Of a DNA stretch of 64,000 bases, positions 32,153 to 44,599 are shown in pieces; the first letter of the stretch is position 1; each line of letters opens with the position of its first letter. Under the pieces are notes generated by a model that ran no database searches, was not told the DNA's origin, and saw nothing but the letters and a program-made list of their open reading frames with translations. Source of the DNA: Doryteuthis pealeii (Eukaryota; Mollusca; Cephalopoda; Myopsida; Loliginidae); assembly GCA_023376005.1 (NCBI GenBank), contig CM042141.1, positions 94,160,145 through 94,224,144 on the forward strand, written 5' to 3'. The position numbers and the translations under genes are program-made.

Positions 32153-32746
32153 AGTTGCAGGTTTTGTTTGAAAACATTTACAAACCATAAGTCAGCTCCA
32201 CAGAGAAAAGAAAAAGAAGCAAAATGAATTCCAAGAATTTATTTGCCATTTCTTTATTTGTTTATTGATTTTATCTTGGTGGGAGGAGACATGTGACACT
32301 TTGCAATATAGACTTTGGTGTTGCTCCCTCACTATCATGATATGGACAGCAGATGAATATTTATTTGATCAATTTCTTATCATATTCTATCAAATGGTCA
32401 GTTCCTGATGTCCATGTTCTTTTGTAACCAACTACAGTGGACTGTCACTACTTGAATTACCATTCACCTCCTGGTTGAGTCTTTCAATATATTGAGTCTT
32501 TGCTTCCAGCCCCACTCCCTCTCACAGGAACCTCCTATAACTAAAGTACTTTAGAAAATGATATCCTTGGCTACTGACCTCTGACCATAGTAGGTGCTGA
32601 AGACTTCTGTTTATTACAGACATTAAAAAACTAATTCTTCCATTCCTATCAAGAAATCATTTTCTTTCTATTCTATCATCTATTAAAATGTAAAGTCCTC
32701 CCTTACATTTTTAATTATCCTTTTGATACTACTATACACTAAACAA

Positions 32747-33050
32747 ATCCTGGAAGCAGCACCCCACAAAAAAGCAGCTGTATGGCTACTTACATCCCAT
32801 CACACAAACCATCCAAGTAAGTTGAACAAGACACACTGGACACTGCTGGAGAAGTAAGGATGAACTCATAAGTGATATTCTATGGACACCTACATGTGGA
32901 CACACCAGAGTGAGCTGACCAGCAAAAACTTACATTAATCAGCTCTGTGCAAATACTGGATGTCATGCAGAGGAATTTCAAGGAGCAATGACTGATAGGG
33001 GTGGGTGATGAGAGAAATCCATGCTGGCAGCACAGCATGATGATGATGAT
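32747..33050 (+). pseudogene. LINE-1 3' fragment with GAT microsatellite tail
   Basis: Follows the LINE 3' order: AAACAAATCCTGGAAGCAGC, then the GHCWRS-equivalent GACACTGCTGGAGAAGTAAG, then CACACCAG.GTGAGCTGACCA, then CAGCTCTGTGCAAATACTGG. It ends in (GAT)n at 33037-33063. This simple-repeat tail matches the GATGATGAC end of the intact copy at 23548-23556 and may be the natural LINE terminus. Confidence 0.8.
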
Positions 33051-33719
33051 GATGATGATGATACATATACATCAATATACATACATATACGCTATATATG
33101 GGTACGCACACCTGCACAGATATGTTCATCCCCACATGCATATATGCTCTACCTATATGCATACAAACTCATATAGATTTGTTCACACCTATATACATAC
33201 ACATTATTGCACTTAAATATGTGCACAACAGGAACAGAAGATCTTATATTGTGACAACAGAAATCTGTAAAATTTCAAAATCTCTACAAGATTTAACTTT
33301 TTGCCTCAATTTTCGACTGTTTGTTTTTAGATCCCTGAAATACTTGCTATCTTTGAGTACAGAGTTCCAGTGTCGAGAGAAAAACAAAGATGTTTCAACA
33401 AATCCATATTAAATTATTTCTAAAAGTAGCAGTGCTGTGGAGTCGAGGTCAGAATCATGGAGTTTGAAGCAATTAAGAGATCACTGGTGTCGGAGTTGGT
33501 AAAACTATACCGACTTTAACTGTTATATTCATTGATAGCCTATGAATTATGTAAGTAGTGTAGCATAAATTTTGAATCAGAGTTTGTTAGAAAATGCAAA
33601 TCAGAGGGAGTTAAGGGGAAAATTACTGTTGGCATGATTGACATGTGGTGACTTCTTGAACACCCCCCCCCCCCAAAAAAAAAAAGAAATGTGCCAGTAG
33701 AAGCGTGTGATAGTTTTTA

Positions 33720-34035
33720 GTCAGTTGCAACTAGTTACTCACTGAGAGAGAGGATGTTCTCTCAAGAGTCACTTCTCACCACACAATTTTGCGCTGGTGT
33801 TATTTTAATAAAAGCTATAAAGAAAACAACAAAGTCTTGCTTTATTAATTGACAAACAAGAATGCACAGAAACTCAGCCTGAACAGAGAAGAAGTTAACC
33901 CACAGAATCAGCCCTGAGAAGATGGTGGGTGACAAAGTAAGCAGAAAAGAAGAACCAAATCTATCATCCCCTCATCCTTTGTCTCTCTTTCGCTGTTTAT
34001 ATACCCAATATGTTAGAAGGGTATATAACATAACT
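33720..34035 (+). repeat. Dispersed repeat family J, single-unit copy
   Basis: Contains a GAGAGAGGATGTTCTCTC hairpin, AATAAAAGCT, AAGTCTTG.TTTATTAATT, and then one short version of the 133-bp unit (33919-34010: GAGAAGATGG.. to TATATACCCAAT). It ends GGGTATATAACA. The same order of parts flanks and fills the large array at 34920-38830. Confidence 0.75.
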
Positions 34036-34039
34036 CCAG

Positions 34040-34727
34040 TTGAATTTACACTTTATATGGCCATATCTTAGTTATACAGTGTTTTCTTTATAAATAGATT
34101 ATTAAAAAAAAATCATGGTTTTGTATTTATTTGTAGGACATAATCACTTAATTACATAAAGAGAAGTCAGAGTTTGAGTTGGAATCAGAGGTGCTAAAAT
34201 TTTGAAGGTGCCAAAAATAGAGGAGTTGGAGTCAGAGTTAAATGTTTTGTGTTCCAACTCCACGGCCCTGAAAAGTAGCCATGTAGATTTTAACTTTTTT
34301 GTGTTACATAGATTATTTTGAAACAAATGGATAAAATGGATAATTATAGATCAACATTAACATGGTGGCAACAAAATTTATAGTTTTGTTCACAATCAGA
34401 GAATCTATTGAGCATAATTTTCCTAGAATAAAAACAAATCTGGTGAATGGCAAGGTATTTTAGATAGAAACACATTCAGAGCAATTACAATTACAAACAA
34501 CTGATATGATCTATCTTAGAAAATTAAAACTGCTAAAAACAGATCAACAGAAAAGATTAATAGTGTATTGATTTCACTTAGAAAACAACTTTTGAATATT
34601 ATTATCAGTAGTTCATCACTTGTTAGTAGCTCAAAAGTTTACACTTTGGTGTGCTGTCCATTTACAAATAACTAATATAAATACAATTTATGTTTATTCT
34701 TTTTTTTAAATCTAATTCTCATAGTTA
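34040..34727. other. Spacer, nothing recognised
   Basis: AT-rich sequence. 34160-34270 (GAGTTGGAGTCAGAGTTAAA) resembles the inverse of 33430-33510 (TCGAGGTCAGAATCATGGAG), a short local inverted similarity. No gene is seen. Confidence 0.45.
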
Positions 34728-34830
34728 TCAGGTCATGCTGGCAGCACGGATACCCGTGACTCACTCCATCTCTATTGGTCATCGCCCCTTGGAGGTCCTC
34801 TGCGTAGCATCCAGAATCAAAACAGAATGT
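34728..34830 (-). pseudogene. LINE-1 extreme 3' end
   Basis: Reverse complement of the LINE terminus: GGATGCTACGCAGAGGACCT and the GAGTGAGTCACGGGTATCCG region, matching 23455-23550. Confidence 0.8.
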
Positions 34831-34919
34831 TACATAATTTATGAGCAGTTATAAATTATGAATATACTTGTAGTTAAAATTTTGAATAGGGTCTGTTAGA
34901 CTTAAAAATGACGTGGAGG

Positions 34920-37900
34920 TTACTGGGGCCGATGAGTGACAATGGTAACATTCCAACTGACCTTCCTGTATACAGGTGTGAGAATAGGTTTTAGTTTAGT
35001 TAGTCAGATGCGAGCTGGCATCCTATCAGAGAGGATATCTCTTAGGGTTCGCAACTCACCCGCGGTGGAATCAAATGTGCAGGGTTGAAAATAAAAGCTT
35101 GATCAAGAAACAAGTAAGTCTTGTGTTAATTAAATGTTAAAACAAGCAATGTCCAGCCCAGCACAAAGAAAAACAACCCTTAAAAGAAGCCCAACAGAGA
35201 AAATGGTCGATGAGATAGAACCAGTAGATGAGTTAGCAGGAACCAGCAGTAAGCAGAAGTGTAGCAAGTAAGACCACCTATCATCAACTATCATCTCTAA
35301 TCTATCTGTCTGTCTCTCTCTCTATTATATCCCCAATGGTCGATGAGATAGAACCAGTAGATGAGTTAGCAGGAACCAGCAGTAAGTAGAAGTGTAGCAA
35401 GTAAGACCACCTATCATCAACTATCATCTCTAATCTATCTGTCTATCTCTCTCTCTATTATACCCAATGGTCGATGAGATAGAACCAGTAGATGAGTTAG
35501 CAGGAACCAGCAGTAAGTAGAAGTGTAGCAAGTAAGACCATCTATCATCAACTATCATCTCTAATCTATCTGTCTGTCTCTCTCTCTATTATATACCCAA
35601 TGGTCGATGAGATAGAACCAGTAGATGAGTTAGCAGGAACCAGCAGTAAGTAGAAGTGTAGCAAGTAAGACCATCTATCATCAACTATCATCTCTAATCT
35701 ATCTGTCTGTCTCTCTCTCTATTATATACCCAATGGTCGATGAGATAGAACCAGTAGATGAGTTAGCAGGAACCAGCAGTAAGTAGAAGTGTAGCAAGTA
35801 AGACCATCTATCATCAACTATCATCTCTAATCTATCTGTCTGTCTCTCTCTCTATTATATACCCAATGGTTGATGAGATAGAACCAGTAGATGAGTTAGC
35901 AGGAACCAGCAGTAAGTAGAAGTGTAGCAAGTAAGACCACCTATCATCAACTATCATCTCTAATCTATCTGTCTGTCTCTCTCTCTATTATATACCAATG
36001 GTCGATGAGATAGAACCAGTAGATGAGTTAGCAGGAACCAGCAGTAAGTAGAAGTGTAGCAAGTAAGACCATCTATCATCAACTATCATCTCTAATCTAT
36101 CTGTCTGTCTCTCTCTCTATTATATCCCCAATGGTCGATGAGATAGAACCAGTAGATGAGTTAGCAGGAACCAGCAGTAAGCAGAAGTGTAGCAAGTAAG
36201 ACCACCTATCATCAACTATCATCTCTAATCTATCTGTCTGTCTCTCTCTCTATTATATCCCCAATGGTCGATGAGATAGAACCAGTAGATGAGTTAGCAG
36301 GAACCAGCAGTAAGTAGAAGTGTTGCAAGTAAGACCACCTATCATCAACTATCATCTCTAATCTATCTGTCTGTCTCTCTCTCTATTATATACCCAATGG
36401 TCGATGAGATAGAACCAGTAGATGAGTTAGCAGGAACCACCAGTAAGCAGAAGTGTAGCAAGTAAGACCATCTATCATCAACTATCATCTCTAATCTATC
36501 TGTCTGTCTCTCTCTCTATTATATACCCAATGGTTGATGAGATAGAACCAGTAGATGAGTTAGCAGGAACCAGCAGTAAGCAGAAGTGTAGCAAGTAAGA
36601 CCACCTATCATCAACTATCATCTCTAATCTATCTGTCTGTCTCTCTCTCTATTATATACCCAATGGTCGATGAGATAGAACCAGTAGATGAGTTAGCAGG
36701 AACCAGCAGTAAGCAGAAGTGTAGCAAGTAAGACCACCTATCATCAACTATCATCTCTAATCTATCTGTCTGTCTCTCTCTCTATTATATACCCAATGGT
36801 CGATGAGATAGAACCAGTAGATGAGTTAGCAGGAACCAGCAGTAAGCAGAAGTGTAGCAAGTAAGACCACCTATCATCAACTATCATCTCTAATCTATCT
36901 GTCTGTCTCTCTCTCTATTATATACCCAATGGTCGATGAGATAGAACCAGTAGATGAGTTAGCAGGAACCAGCAGTAAGCAGAAGTGTAGCAAGTAAGAC
37001 CATCTATCATCAACTATCATCTCTAATCTATCTGTCTGTCTCTCTCTCTATTATATACCCAATGGTCGATGAGATAGAACCAGTAGATGAGTTAGCAGGA
37101 ACCAGCAGTAAGTAGAAGTGTAGCAAGTAAGACCACCTATCATCAACTATCATCTCTAATCTATCTGTCTGTCTCTCTCTCTATTATATACCCAATGGTC
37201 GATGAGATAGAACCAGTAGATGAGTTAGCAGGAACCAGCAGTAAGCAGAAGTGTAGCAAGTAAGACCACCTATCATCAACTATCATCTCTAATCTATCTG
37301 TCTGTCTCTCTCTCTATTATATACCCAATGGTCGATGAGATAGAACCAGTAGATGAGTTAGCAGGAACCAGCAGTAAGCAGAAGTGTAGCAAGTAAGACC
37401 ATCTATCATCAACTATCATCTCTAATCTATCTGTCTGTCTCTCTCTCTATTATATACCCAATGGTCGATGAGATAGAACCAGTAGATGAGTTAGCAGGAA
37501 CCAGCAGTAAGCAGAAGTGTAGCAAGTAAGACCACCTATCATCAACTATCATCTCTAATCTATCTGTCTGTCTCTCTCTCTATTATATACCCAATGGTCG
37601 ATGAGATAGAACCAGTAGATGAGTTAGCAGGAACCAGCAGTAAGCAGAAGTGTAGCAAGTAAGACCACCTATCATCAACTATCATCTCTAATCTATCTGT
37701 CTCTCTCTCTCTATTATATACCCAATGGTCGATGAGATAGAACCAGTAGATGAGTTAGCAGGAACCAGCAGTAAGCAGAAGTGTAGCAAGTAAGACCACC
37801 TATCATCAACTATCATCTCTAATCTATCTGTCTGTCTCTCTCTCTATTATATACCCAATGGTCGATGAGATAGAACCAGTAGATGAGTTAGCAGGAACCA

Positions 37901-38830
37901 GCAGTAAGCAGAAGTGTAGCAAGTAAGACCACCTATCATCAACTATCATCTCTAATCTATCTGTCTGTCTCTCTCTCTATTATATACCCAATGGTCGATG
38001 AGATAGAACCAGTAGATGAGTTAGCAGGAACCAGCAGTAAGCAGAAGTGTAGCAAGTAAGACCACCTATCATCAACTATCATCTCTAATCTATCTGTCTG
38101 TCTCTCTCTCTATTATATACCCAATGGTCGATGAGATAGAACCAGTAGATGAGTTAGCAGGAACCAGCAGTAAGCAGAAGTGTAGCAAGTAAGACCACCT
38201 ATCATCAACTATCATCTCTAATCTATCTGTCTGTCTCTCTCTCTATTATATACCCAATGGTCGATGAGATAGAACCAGTAGATGAGTTAGCAGGAACCAG
38301 CAAAGCAGAAGTGTAGCAAGTAAGACCACCTATCATCAACTATCATCTCTAATCTATCTGTCTGTCTCTCTCTATTATATACCCAATGGTCGATGAGATA
38401 GAACCAGTAGATGAGTTAGCAGGAACCAGCAATAAGCAGAAGTGTAGCAAGTAAGACCACCTATCATCAACTATCTCTAATCTATCTGTCTGTCTCTCTC
38501 TCTATTATATCCCCAATGGTCGATGAGATAGAACCAGTAGATGAGTTAGCAGGAACCAGCAGTAAGCAGAAGTGTAGCAAGTAAGACCACCTATCATCAA
38601 CTATCATCTCTAATCTATCTGTCTGTCTCTCTCTCTATTATATACCCAATGGTCGATGAGATAGAACCAGTAGATGAGTTAGCAGGAACCAGCAATAAGC
38701 AGAAGTGTAGCAAGTAAGACCACCTATCATCAACTATCATCTCTAATCTATCTGTCTGTCTGTCTGACCTATTTTATACCAGAGATGACTCTTCTCTATT
38801 ATATACCCAATGTTTTATAAGGGATATATA
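34920..38830 (+). mobile_element. Family J element carrying a giant tandem array
   Basis: The left part (35018-35204) has TATCAGAGAGGATATCTCTT, GAAAATAAAAGCTTGATC and AAGTCTTGTGTTAATT. The right end (38766-38830) is TATATACCCAATGTTTTATAAGGGATATATAACA. Both resemble the 33720-34035 copy. The left hairpin also resembles the first bases of the gypsy-like LTR at 28004 (TATCAGAGAGAAGATATCTC), so family J may be a degenerate LTR-type element. Confidence 0.65.
35205..38765 (+). repeat. 133-bp minisatellite, 27 copies
   Basis: GGT(C/T)GATGAGATAGAACCAG occurs 27 times from 35205 to 38651. The period is 133 bp, with a few shorter units (129-132 bp). Units are almost identical and vary mainly at GTA(A)G(T/C)AGAAG, CCA(C/T)CTATC and TATA(T)(A/C)CCCAAT. 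Each contains a TCTGTCTGTCTCTCTC microsatellite core. The array has stop codons in every frame and no conserved spacer/repeat split, so it is neither coding nor CRISPR. Confidence 0.97.
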
Positions 38831-38837
38831 ACAAGAG

Positions 38838-39228
38838 CTGATTGATGTAGGTTTTTATTGGTCAGCCTACACTGGTGTGTCCATGTGGAGGTGTCCATAG
38901 GAGAATGTCATTTATGAGTTCATCCTTGCTTCTCCAGTAGTGTCCTGCATGTCTTGTTCATCTTACTTGGATGGTTTGTGTGATAGGAGGCAAGGGGCCG
39001 TTATTGTGTGAATAGAAAAGAGAACAAACATATAGTGAACAATGACGGAACATATACTGTTCAGCCGTACAGCTGCTTTTCTGTAGGGTGCTGCTCTCAA
39101 GATTTTTTCAAGACAGCACACAACATCCTTGTGTAGCTCCAATGAAGTTTTTTCTCTAAGCGCTTCCTTCAAGTAGTGCAGCCTTACAGTAGCACTGATA
39201 TGGCTATGGCTTGGAAGAATTTTCATTT
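38838..39228 (-). pseudogene. LINE-1 3' fragment
   Basis: The reverse reading shows the LINE order SLELHKDVVCCLEKIL then KAAVR, followed by HTNHP, GHYW-like and LLWTPPHG-type degenerate coding. A 60-bp insert (39000-39065) interrupts it. Confidence 0.75.
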
Positions 39229-39499
39229 TATCTTATCAATGAGTAATTCTAAATATAAATAAATCAGGAAATTGTTTTATAAACTTTCAGCACAAATAAG
39301 AAGAAATAGTTTATAACAGTTCCCAGGTCAAAATTAAATAGAAGAAAAGATTTCAATAAAGATTATTTTTGCTTCTTATATGACATAATACATAAAGAGG
39401 TAGTGTAACTGTAGCAACTATGGCACACAGACAGTGAGGATTCAATATTGTTTGAAGAGTGATTGTCATTTACTAAGTTTAGCTTTAGTTTGGCCCAAG

Positions 39500-39575
39500 G
39501 CCAGAAGTATGGGGCACCCAGTGAGAATGAAATTCACTAAATCACTATACCATGTAAGGCATCCTAACTACAGAG
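39500..39575 (-). repeat. SINE-D tRNA-like head fragment
   Basis: GGGGCACCCAGTGAGAATGA then AATTCACTAA and CACTATACCATGTAAGG matches the heads in the 17.6-18.2 kb array. Confidence 0.65.
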
Positions 39576-39970
39576 TGATTGTTGGGACCAGTCATTCTAT
39601 CACCAAAATGACAAGTGCTCTAAGTTTTTCTTAGGCAAGAGTAACAAGAGTCTACCAGTAATGTGAATTCTAGATTGATATCAGCAAAATGTAAAAACAG
39701 TGGGCCCTTAAAGCAATACGTAATACTCAGTGGGCACCTTTCAGAATAGAACCCTCAGCAATTGACAAAGATGGCTACTACTTAAAGAAGAGAAACATTT
39801 GTATTAAATAAGAGGGAGAGTAAAAAATTATCCACACTTTTGCCATAATGTATCTTTATTATTGTCACGCTGTGTTTTGTGCATGCATGCTTATAGTTGG
39901 CATTGTTGTGGTCATATGATCACATGGTTTGAGCCTGATTGCACCATTTTGCTTGGTCTTTACAGTGTAA

Positions 39971-40345
39971 AGATGACCAATCAACTAGCAGTATGCACCA
40001 AGGAAGAACGAAGAGCAGTGACCAGATTTTTCTGGTTAGAGGGATTGTTGAGCTGAAATTCATCAGAGGGTTTTAGCACAATACGGAGACTGCACTACCG
40101 CATAGAAGTGTGTATGTGTGGATAGAGAAGTTTAAAAGTGGCCAGACAAGCATGATGCAAGACAAGGAAGCAGGATGCCCATCAACCTCCACCACTAATG
40201 AGAAGATTCAGTAAGCTGAGAGATAGTAATGGCAAACCAGTGTGTTATCATCGATGAGGTAGCTTGTTCTCTGCAGATTAGTCATGGTTCTGGCTATCAA
40301 ATCATCCATGATGAGCTCAGCTTTAATAAAACAAGTGTTAGGATA
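39971..40345 (+). pseudogene. Mariner-like transposase N-terminal relic
   Basis: Pieces in shifting frames read CTKEERRAVTRFFWLEGL, then TIRRLHYRIEV-like, then KFKSGQTS and GCPSTSTTNEKIQ, then NRRV.IDEVACSLQISHGSG. This follows the order of the mariner DNA-binding region (two helix-turn-helix motifs, as in SETMAR/Himar relatives). The catalytic DDD part is missing. Confidence 0.75.
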
Positions 40346-40405
40346 TTTTTTTGAATCTCTTTTGTACATTCCAATTCAATATGAGTGACACTCTCTTACA
40401 TAATG

Positions 40406-40690
40406 CAGTGATGTTGATAGTTTTTTTTATTTATTTTAGTGTGTCCTGGGATGCACGGATTTGATTTGAATGAGTTGATGGGTCCACTAAAGTTTCTTAA
40501 TAAATTGTAGGTTTTTTATTTATGAACTGGAGTAAAGGGAATGGGAAAGTTTTCTTTGATGAAACAACAAAAGGTGTCTAACTCCTACCTTGTACCCATT
40601 CTGTGTAATTTGTTTCTAAGAAAATATTGAAATGCATTTACAGTTAGCTTGAAATGGTGGAGGAAGAAAAAAGACCCCCCCCCAAAAAAA
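40406..40690 (+). mobile_element. Family F TIR MITE, copy 2, right end lost
   Basis: Begins CAGTGATGTTGATAG and follows the other copies (AAAGTTTCTTAATAAATTGT, CTACCTTGTACCCAT, ATTTACAGTTAGCTTGAAAT). It stops at a C8/A-rich simple tract (40674-40700) and lacks the right TIR. Confidence 0.75.
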
Positions 40691-41289
40691 AAACCCCCAA
40701 AAAAACAGAAGCATTTAAAAGAGGGTCAAGCAATACCCAAGTTGGGCACAAGGGCAGAAATTATCTCATAATGTTGGCACCACTGCCTTAATGAAATCTA
40801 TTTGTGAATTTTGCAGCATTTTATGCTTTTACTGTTTAAAATTATTGCATAAATGTATATCCATAAACCAGATAATAATTTGTAGCAAGAATAACACTAC
40901 TGTATCCATACAGTAGCGTAAAAGAACCTGGCTGTGTCTGGCCTGCCTGGGTTGAACATGAAAAACACTATGTAGGAGTGGTGCAGATGCATGGCTCAAT
41001 TCAGACACCCTGATGTATGAAAAGTCACGTGGCCTCTGAGGCCAATAAAAAGATGGATTTTCTGCCACATGAGAAGAAGTCAAGATTTTTGTCATCATCG
41101 TCATTGTTATAGGAGAATAAAAAATGATTTGATGTCACCAGAGTTTAGCAGTTGCCTGTGTTACCAGCTTTGTCACTTTTGCCTGTAGTTTTCTGCCCCA
41201 GACCATACAAAAAAAAACCTTAGAAGATATTTTGGCGACCATTTATATGCAAAAATATATGTGTGAGTTACAACAAAAGCAGAATAATA

Positions 41290-41545
41290 ACAAGTTGGGT
41301 TGGAGCAGAGATTTGTGGACATTTGCACTGGACTGGAGACTGGTGAGCATTTGCATCGGACTGGAGAGGAGGAGGTTGAGCCAGCCATGATATGGATAAA
41401 GACAGTGGGGCAGAGGACAAGAACAAAGGAGTCGGACAATTCACCCAACAAAAGCTGCCACTTTTGTGATCATGAGATCAGGGGGGAGTGTGGTAGGTGG
41501 CTACAGAGATTGAACTTGCAACCTTCTGATCGTGAGTGGTAACAT
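41290..41545 (-). repeat. Possible tRNA-like fragment
   Basis: The reverse reading of 41495-41545 gives GATCAGAAGGTTGCAAGTTC followed by AATCTC, a good Pol III B-box context. No other copy is present in the window to confirm a SINE. Confidence 0.3.
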
Positions 41546-41699
41546 CCCTGTTAGCTGTAGTTGGCATAAATGCTAAGCTGGTTTTTCTTGAGGGAGGAAG
41601 AATGACTGTTTTCAGCAGAGAGAGATGGCTGTCCATACCAGTCTGACGACACCATCTGCAACGTGTGACGACATGAAGACCCGAAGGAATTCTGTTCTT

Positions 41700-44300
41700 T
41701 TTTTTAAAATTCCCTATATAATTTTAATGAAAGGAGAAATGCTATTAAATAATCTGTTTTAAACCTTCATTTATGTTTTTGTATTCTTTTTAGTATTTTC
41801 ATGTTAATATTTTCATTAATTGATTTTAATGGCAAGTCTGGGGTTATTTTATGCCTAGAGGTTTGGGAATCATGTACACGATGCATTTATATATACATTT
41901 TTTTTGTGTAGTTATTTCTTAACGGGCTTTTATTTAGTTTTAATGATCAGAATCATCTGGGATTGTTTTTCTAATAATTACTTTTTGTGGTATTGATCAT
42001 ATTTACATTTATGATAATATTTTGATTGATGTCATGGCTCAAAAACAGTTGAAATCTCTGTTCAATCACATCAATATTTTTTCTTCTTTCTTGAAATTAT
42101 AATAAAATTATTTTCTTTATCTTTTTTTTATTGAATTGAGTTAGAAAATGTCGATATAAAAGAAAAATACTGAAAAACAGTTTACAAATGTTGTTATTGA
42201 TAAACAAGGGATCCTCTTATAACATAGGTTTTATGTAACTGTCATTTGTGTAACTGTCACTAGTGTGTGAAATAAAGTTGCGTTTTGAAATTTATTCAAG
42301 TTTTGACATAACCGTCTTGTGAAAACATCTACTTCTCTTTATACAGAAGTAGTATCTACCTGTCAATAAATGTTCTAAATATAATAAAAAGTTTTTATTA
42401 TTAAGCTTATTGTTTTTATTAAAAACAATAAGCTTGAAATTGTATTTAAACAGGTTAATTATTAAATTAATAATATATAACCAGAGTTTTTTTTTTTTTC
42501 AAAAGTTATCTCATAGGTACAGAGAGAGTAGATACTTTATTCTTAAGTGTTTATTTAACAACTCATATAACACCCTCTCTTTTGTTTGTACACAAACAGA
42601 AAAGGTGACCCTAATCCCATTTTAAGTACTTACTTCAGATCCTCCATTTTTTTCACCCTGCCCCTCCCTAAGGAGTTTATACAATAAGTAAATATATCCT
42701 TTAAGATAGTTGTAACAATTTGATAATTATCAAATTGTGACAGTTATCTTAATAGATGCTTTAAGAATACAAATCAGATTCTCAGATGAAGAATAAATAC
42801 ATTCCGTTGGTAAGCACAACTAAATTAAGGCTTTTCCCTCGCTTAAATTCCAGCACCTGATTTTTATATACAGATCAAATTTGATGCAAAACTTTGTTAA
42901 TTATTAAAGGAATAAATAAGTTTTGAGATTTAAAAAGGAAAATAGATTGTGTAGATCTGGCTGCTTTGATGAGAGACAGGGTTCAACTTTGTCGTGGAAA
43001 GTCGAGTTCTTTTGTGTGGATGTTTGAAATTTTTTATGGAATTTAAAATAAATTTTAAAAACTAATTTCTTGGTGGATGAAAGGTGTGAATTATTGACTT
43101 TTGACAACATCTCTTGATGAAGATGCTAAAAATCGCATGACAATTTTAGACATTTTATTCTATCAAAATAAATTTACGTGCACTTTTTGGATGAAAAAAA
43201 ATCTACTGAATTTTTCCAATTGCAAAGATTTTGATACTTGTCCGGAATATCCCACTAAGCAAATTTCTACAGTAATATTATACAAAAATATTATATAAAA
43301 CTGCAATACTATACTTATATCCATCATCCCAATAAGAGTTAGTTTCAGTTATTTATTTCGTTTTTAATATATTACTATTATTTACTAAAGAGATATCCGG
43401 ACAGGTACCAAGATTTTAATTGAATTTTTTTTTTTTGTTGCTGATGGAAATGGGAGAATATTTTTATATACACGGCTATTTAAAAAATGAATTGAAAAGT
43501 TCTTTATATACGATTTTATTGAATTAGTACATTTTTAAACAACTCAATTTTAACGCGGTGAAAGTAAAGATTTAGATAAAGAAAAAAGAAAGATGAAGAA
43601 ATTGCGTAAAAAGTTGTAAAACTGCTTTTTTCATTAACATCAGCTTCCTTTGTCAAACTACCAAACTAAATCTTTTAATGTCTATCTGCGACGATTATAT
43701 ATAAATCTTTAAAAGATACAACTTTGAGACACGCACAAAAAGCTTTAAATTTATCTTAATGTCAATTTTTGACAAATCGCATTTGATGACCCCTTGGGAC
43801 TCCTTGTCAACCAACTTTTCACCTGTTGTCGAAGGTGTTAAAAAAACAATCTAAGCATTGTATAAATAAAAACGAATTAAAAAAATGTTTCAACAAACTA
43901 ATAAAAATCAATAACACATACCGATTGCACAAAAATATATTGTTTGTTTACTAAAAATCACGTTTAGTGAATAATGAATGAATAAAAAAACTAAAACTGG
44001 TTTCATTTATTTGTTTTGTAGTTGTTTATATCAACGATGCGTTACTAACGGATGAGCATTTTAAACAAAATTACTTCACATTGAAAATGATAACTTTCTA
44101 TTAGCCTAATTGAATTTTCATACATATTTATTATTAAACACCACAAAAAAAAAAGAAGGTTTATTTTTTTAAGTACAATAAAAACATTTTTTTTTTTCAA
44201 ATTATTTTTCTCCGAACTGATGGACCGTAATTAATAGTAATACGAAACAAATATTCAAAAATAAATCCTAAAATAGCACAAAAGTATCAAATATAAATAG
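41700..44300. other. Low-repeat AT-rich region, no gene recognised
   Basis: No match to the window's repeat families. A TAAAGAAA-type unique sequence dominates. Short palindromic stretches occur at 42395-42432 (AAGCTTATTGTTTTTATTAA region) and 42718-42740. No exon could be supported. Confidence 0.45.
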
Positions 44301-44317
44301 TAAAACACATTTCTTAC

Positions 44318-44445
44318 CGGCATAATTTTGCTAAGACATTAAAATAAATCCGGGTAAAACTTTTTTTTTTATAAATCCTTTAAGTAAATAATGTCATTAT
44401 CGACAGAGGTGTCAACATTTTAACAACGCCATGTTTGTCTGCCAT
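44318..44445 (-). other. DZIP1: Candidate 5' non-coding exon of DZIP1
   Basis: Minus-strand sequence downstream of the X-box ends in a good donor, ATGCCG/GTAAGAAATG (exon end 44318). Joined to the acceptor at 7408, no reading frame continues into the DZIP1 start, so it would be 5'UTR. It holds a 21-codon frame starting at ATG 44445 in strong Kozak context (AACGATGG) and stopping at about 44380, plus a second small ATG at 44323. Both would act as uORFs. The evidence is positional and motif-based only. Confidence 0.4.
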
Positions 44446-44459
44446 CGTTACCACGATAA
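44446..44459. promoter_or_regulatory. RFX X-box-like palindrome
   Basis: GTTACCACGATAAC (44447-44460 within CGTTACCACGATAACG) matches the X-box pattern GTTRCC-NN-RGYAAC with one relaxed position. RFX factors drive ciliary genes through such sites, about 100 bp or less upstream of the start, which suits a DZIP1 promoter. Confidence 0.5.
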
Positions 44460-44599
44460 CGGTGTAAACATGCTGCTCTGTTGTTTGAATAATTTTAAAA
44501 GATTTTCTATAATTTTTAATTATTATTAAATACCGTTTAAAATTTAATAAAAAATAAATATATATCAAATATTGCAACAAATATATGTTTATTCCGTAT

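Noticed and set aside
35205..38765. CRISPR-like regular array
   Set aside because: Whole 133-bp units are repeated, spacers included. There are no cas genes and the context is a eukaryotic repeat.
44380..44445. 21-codon micropeptide MADKHGVVKML...
   Set aside because: Strong Kozak context, but no conservation evidence is available here. It is better explained as a uORF in a 5'UTR and is reported only in that role.
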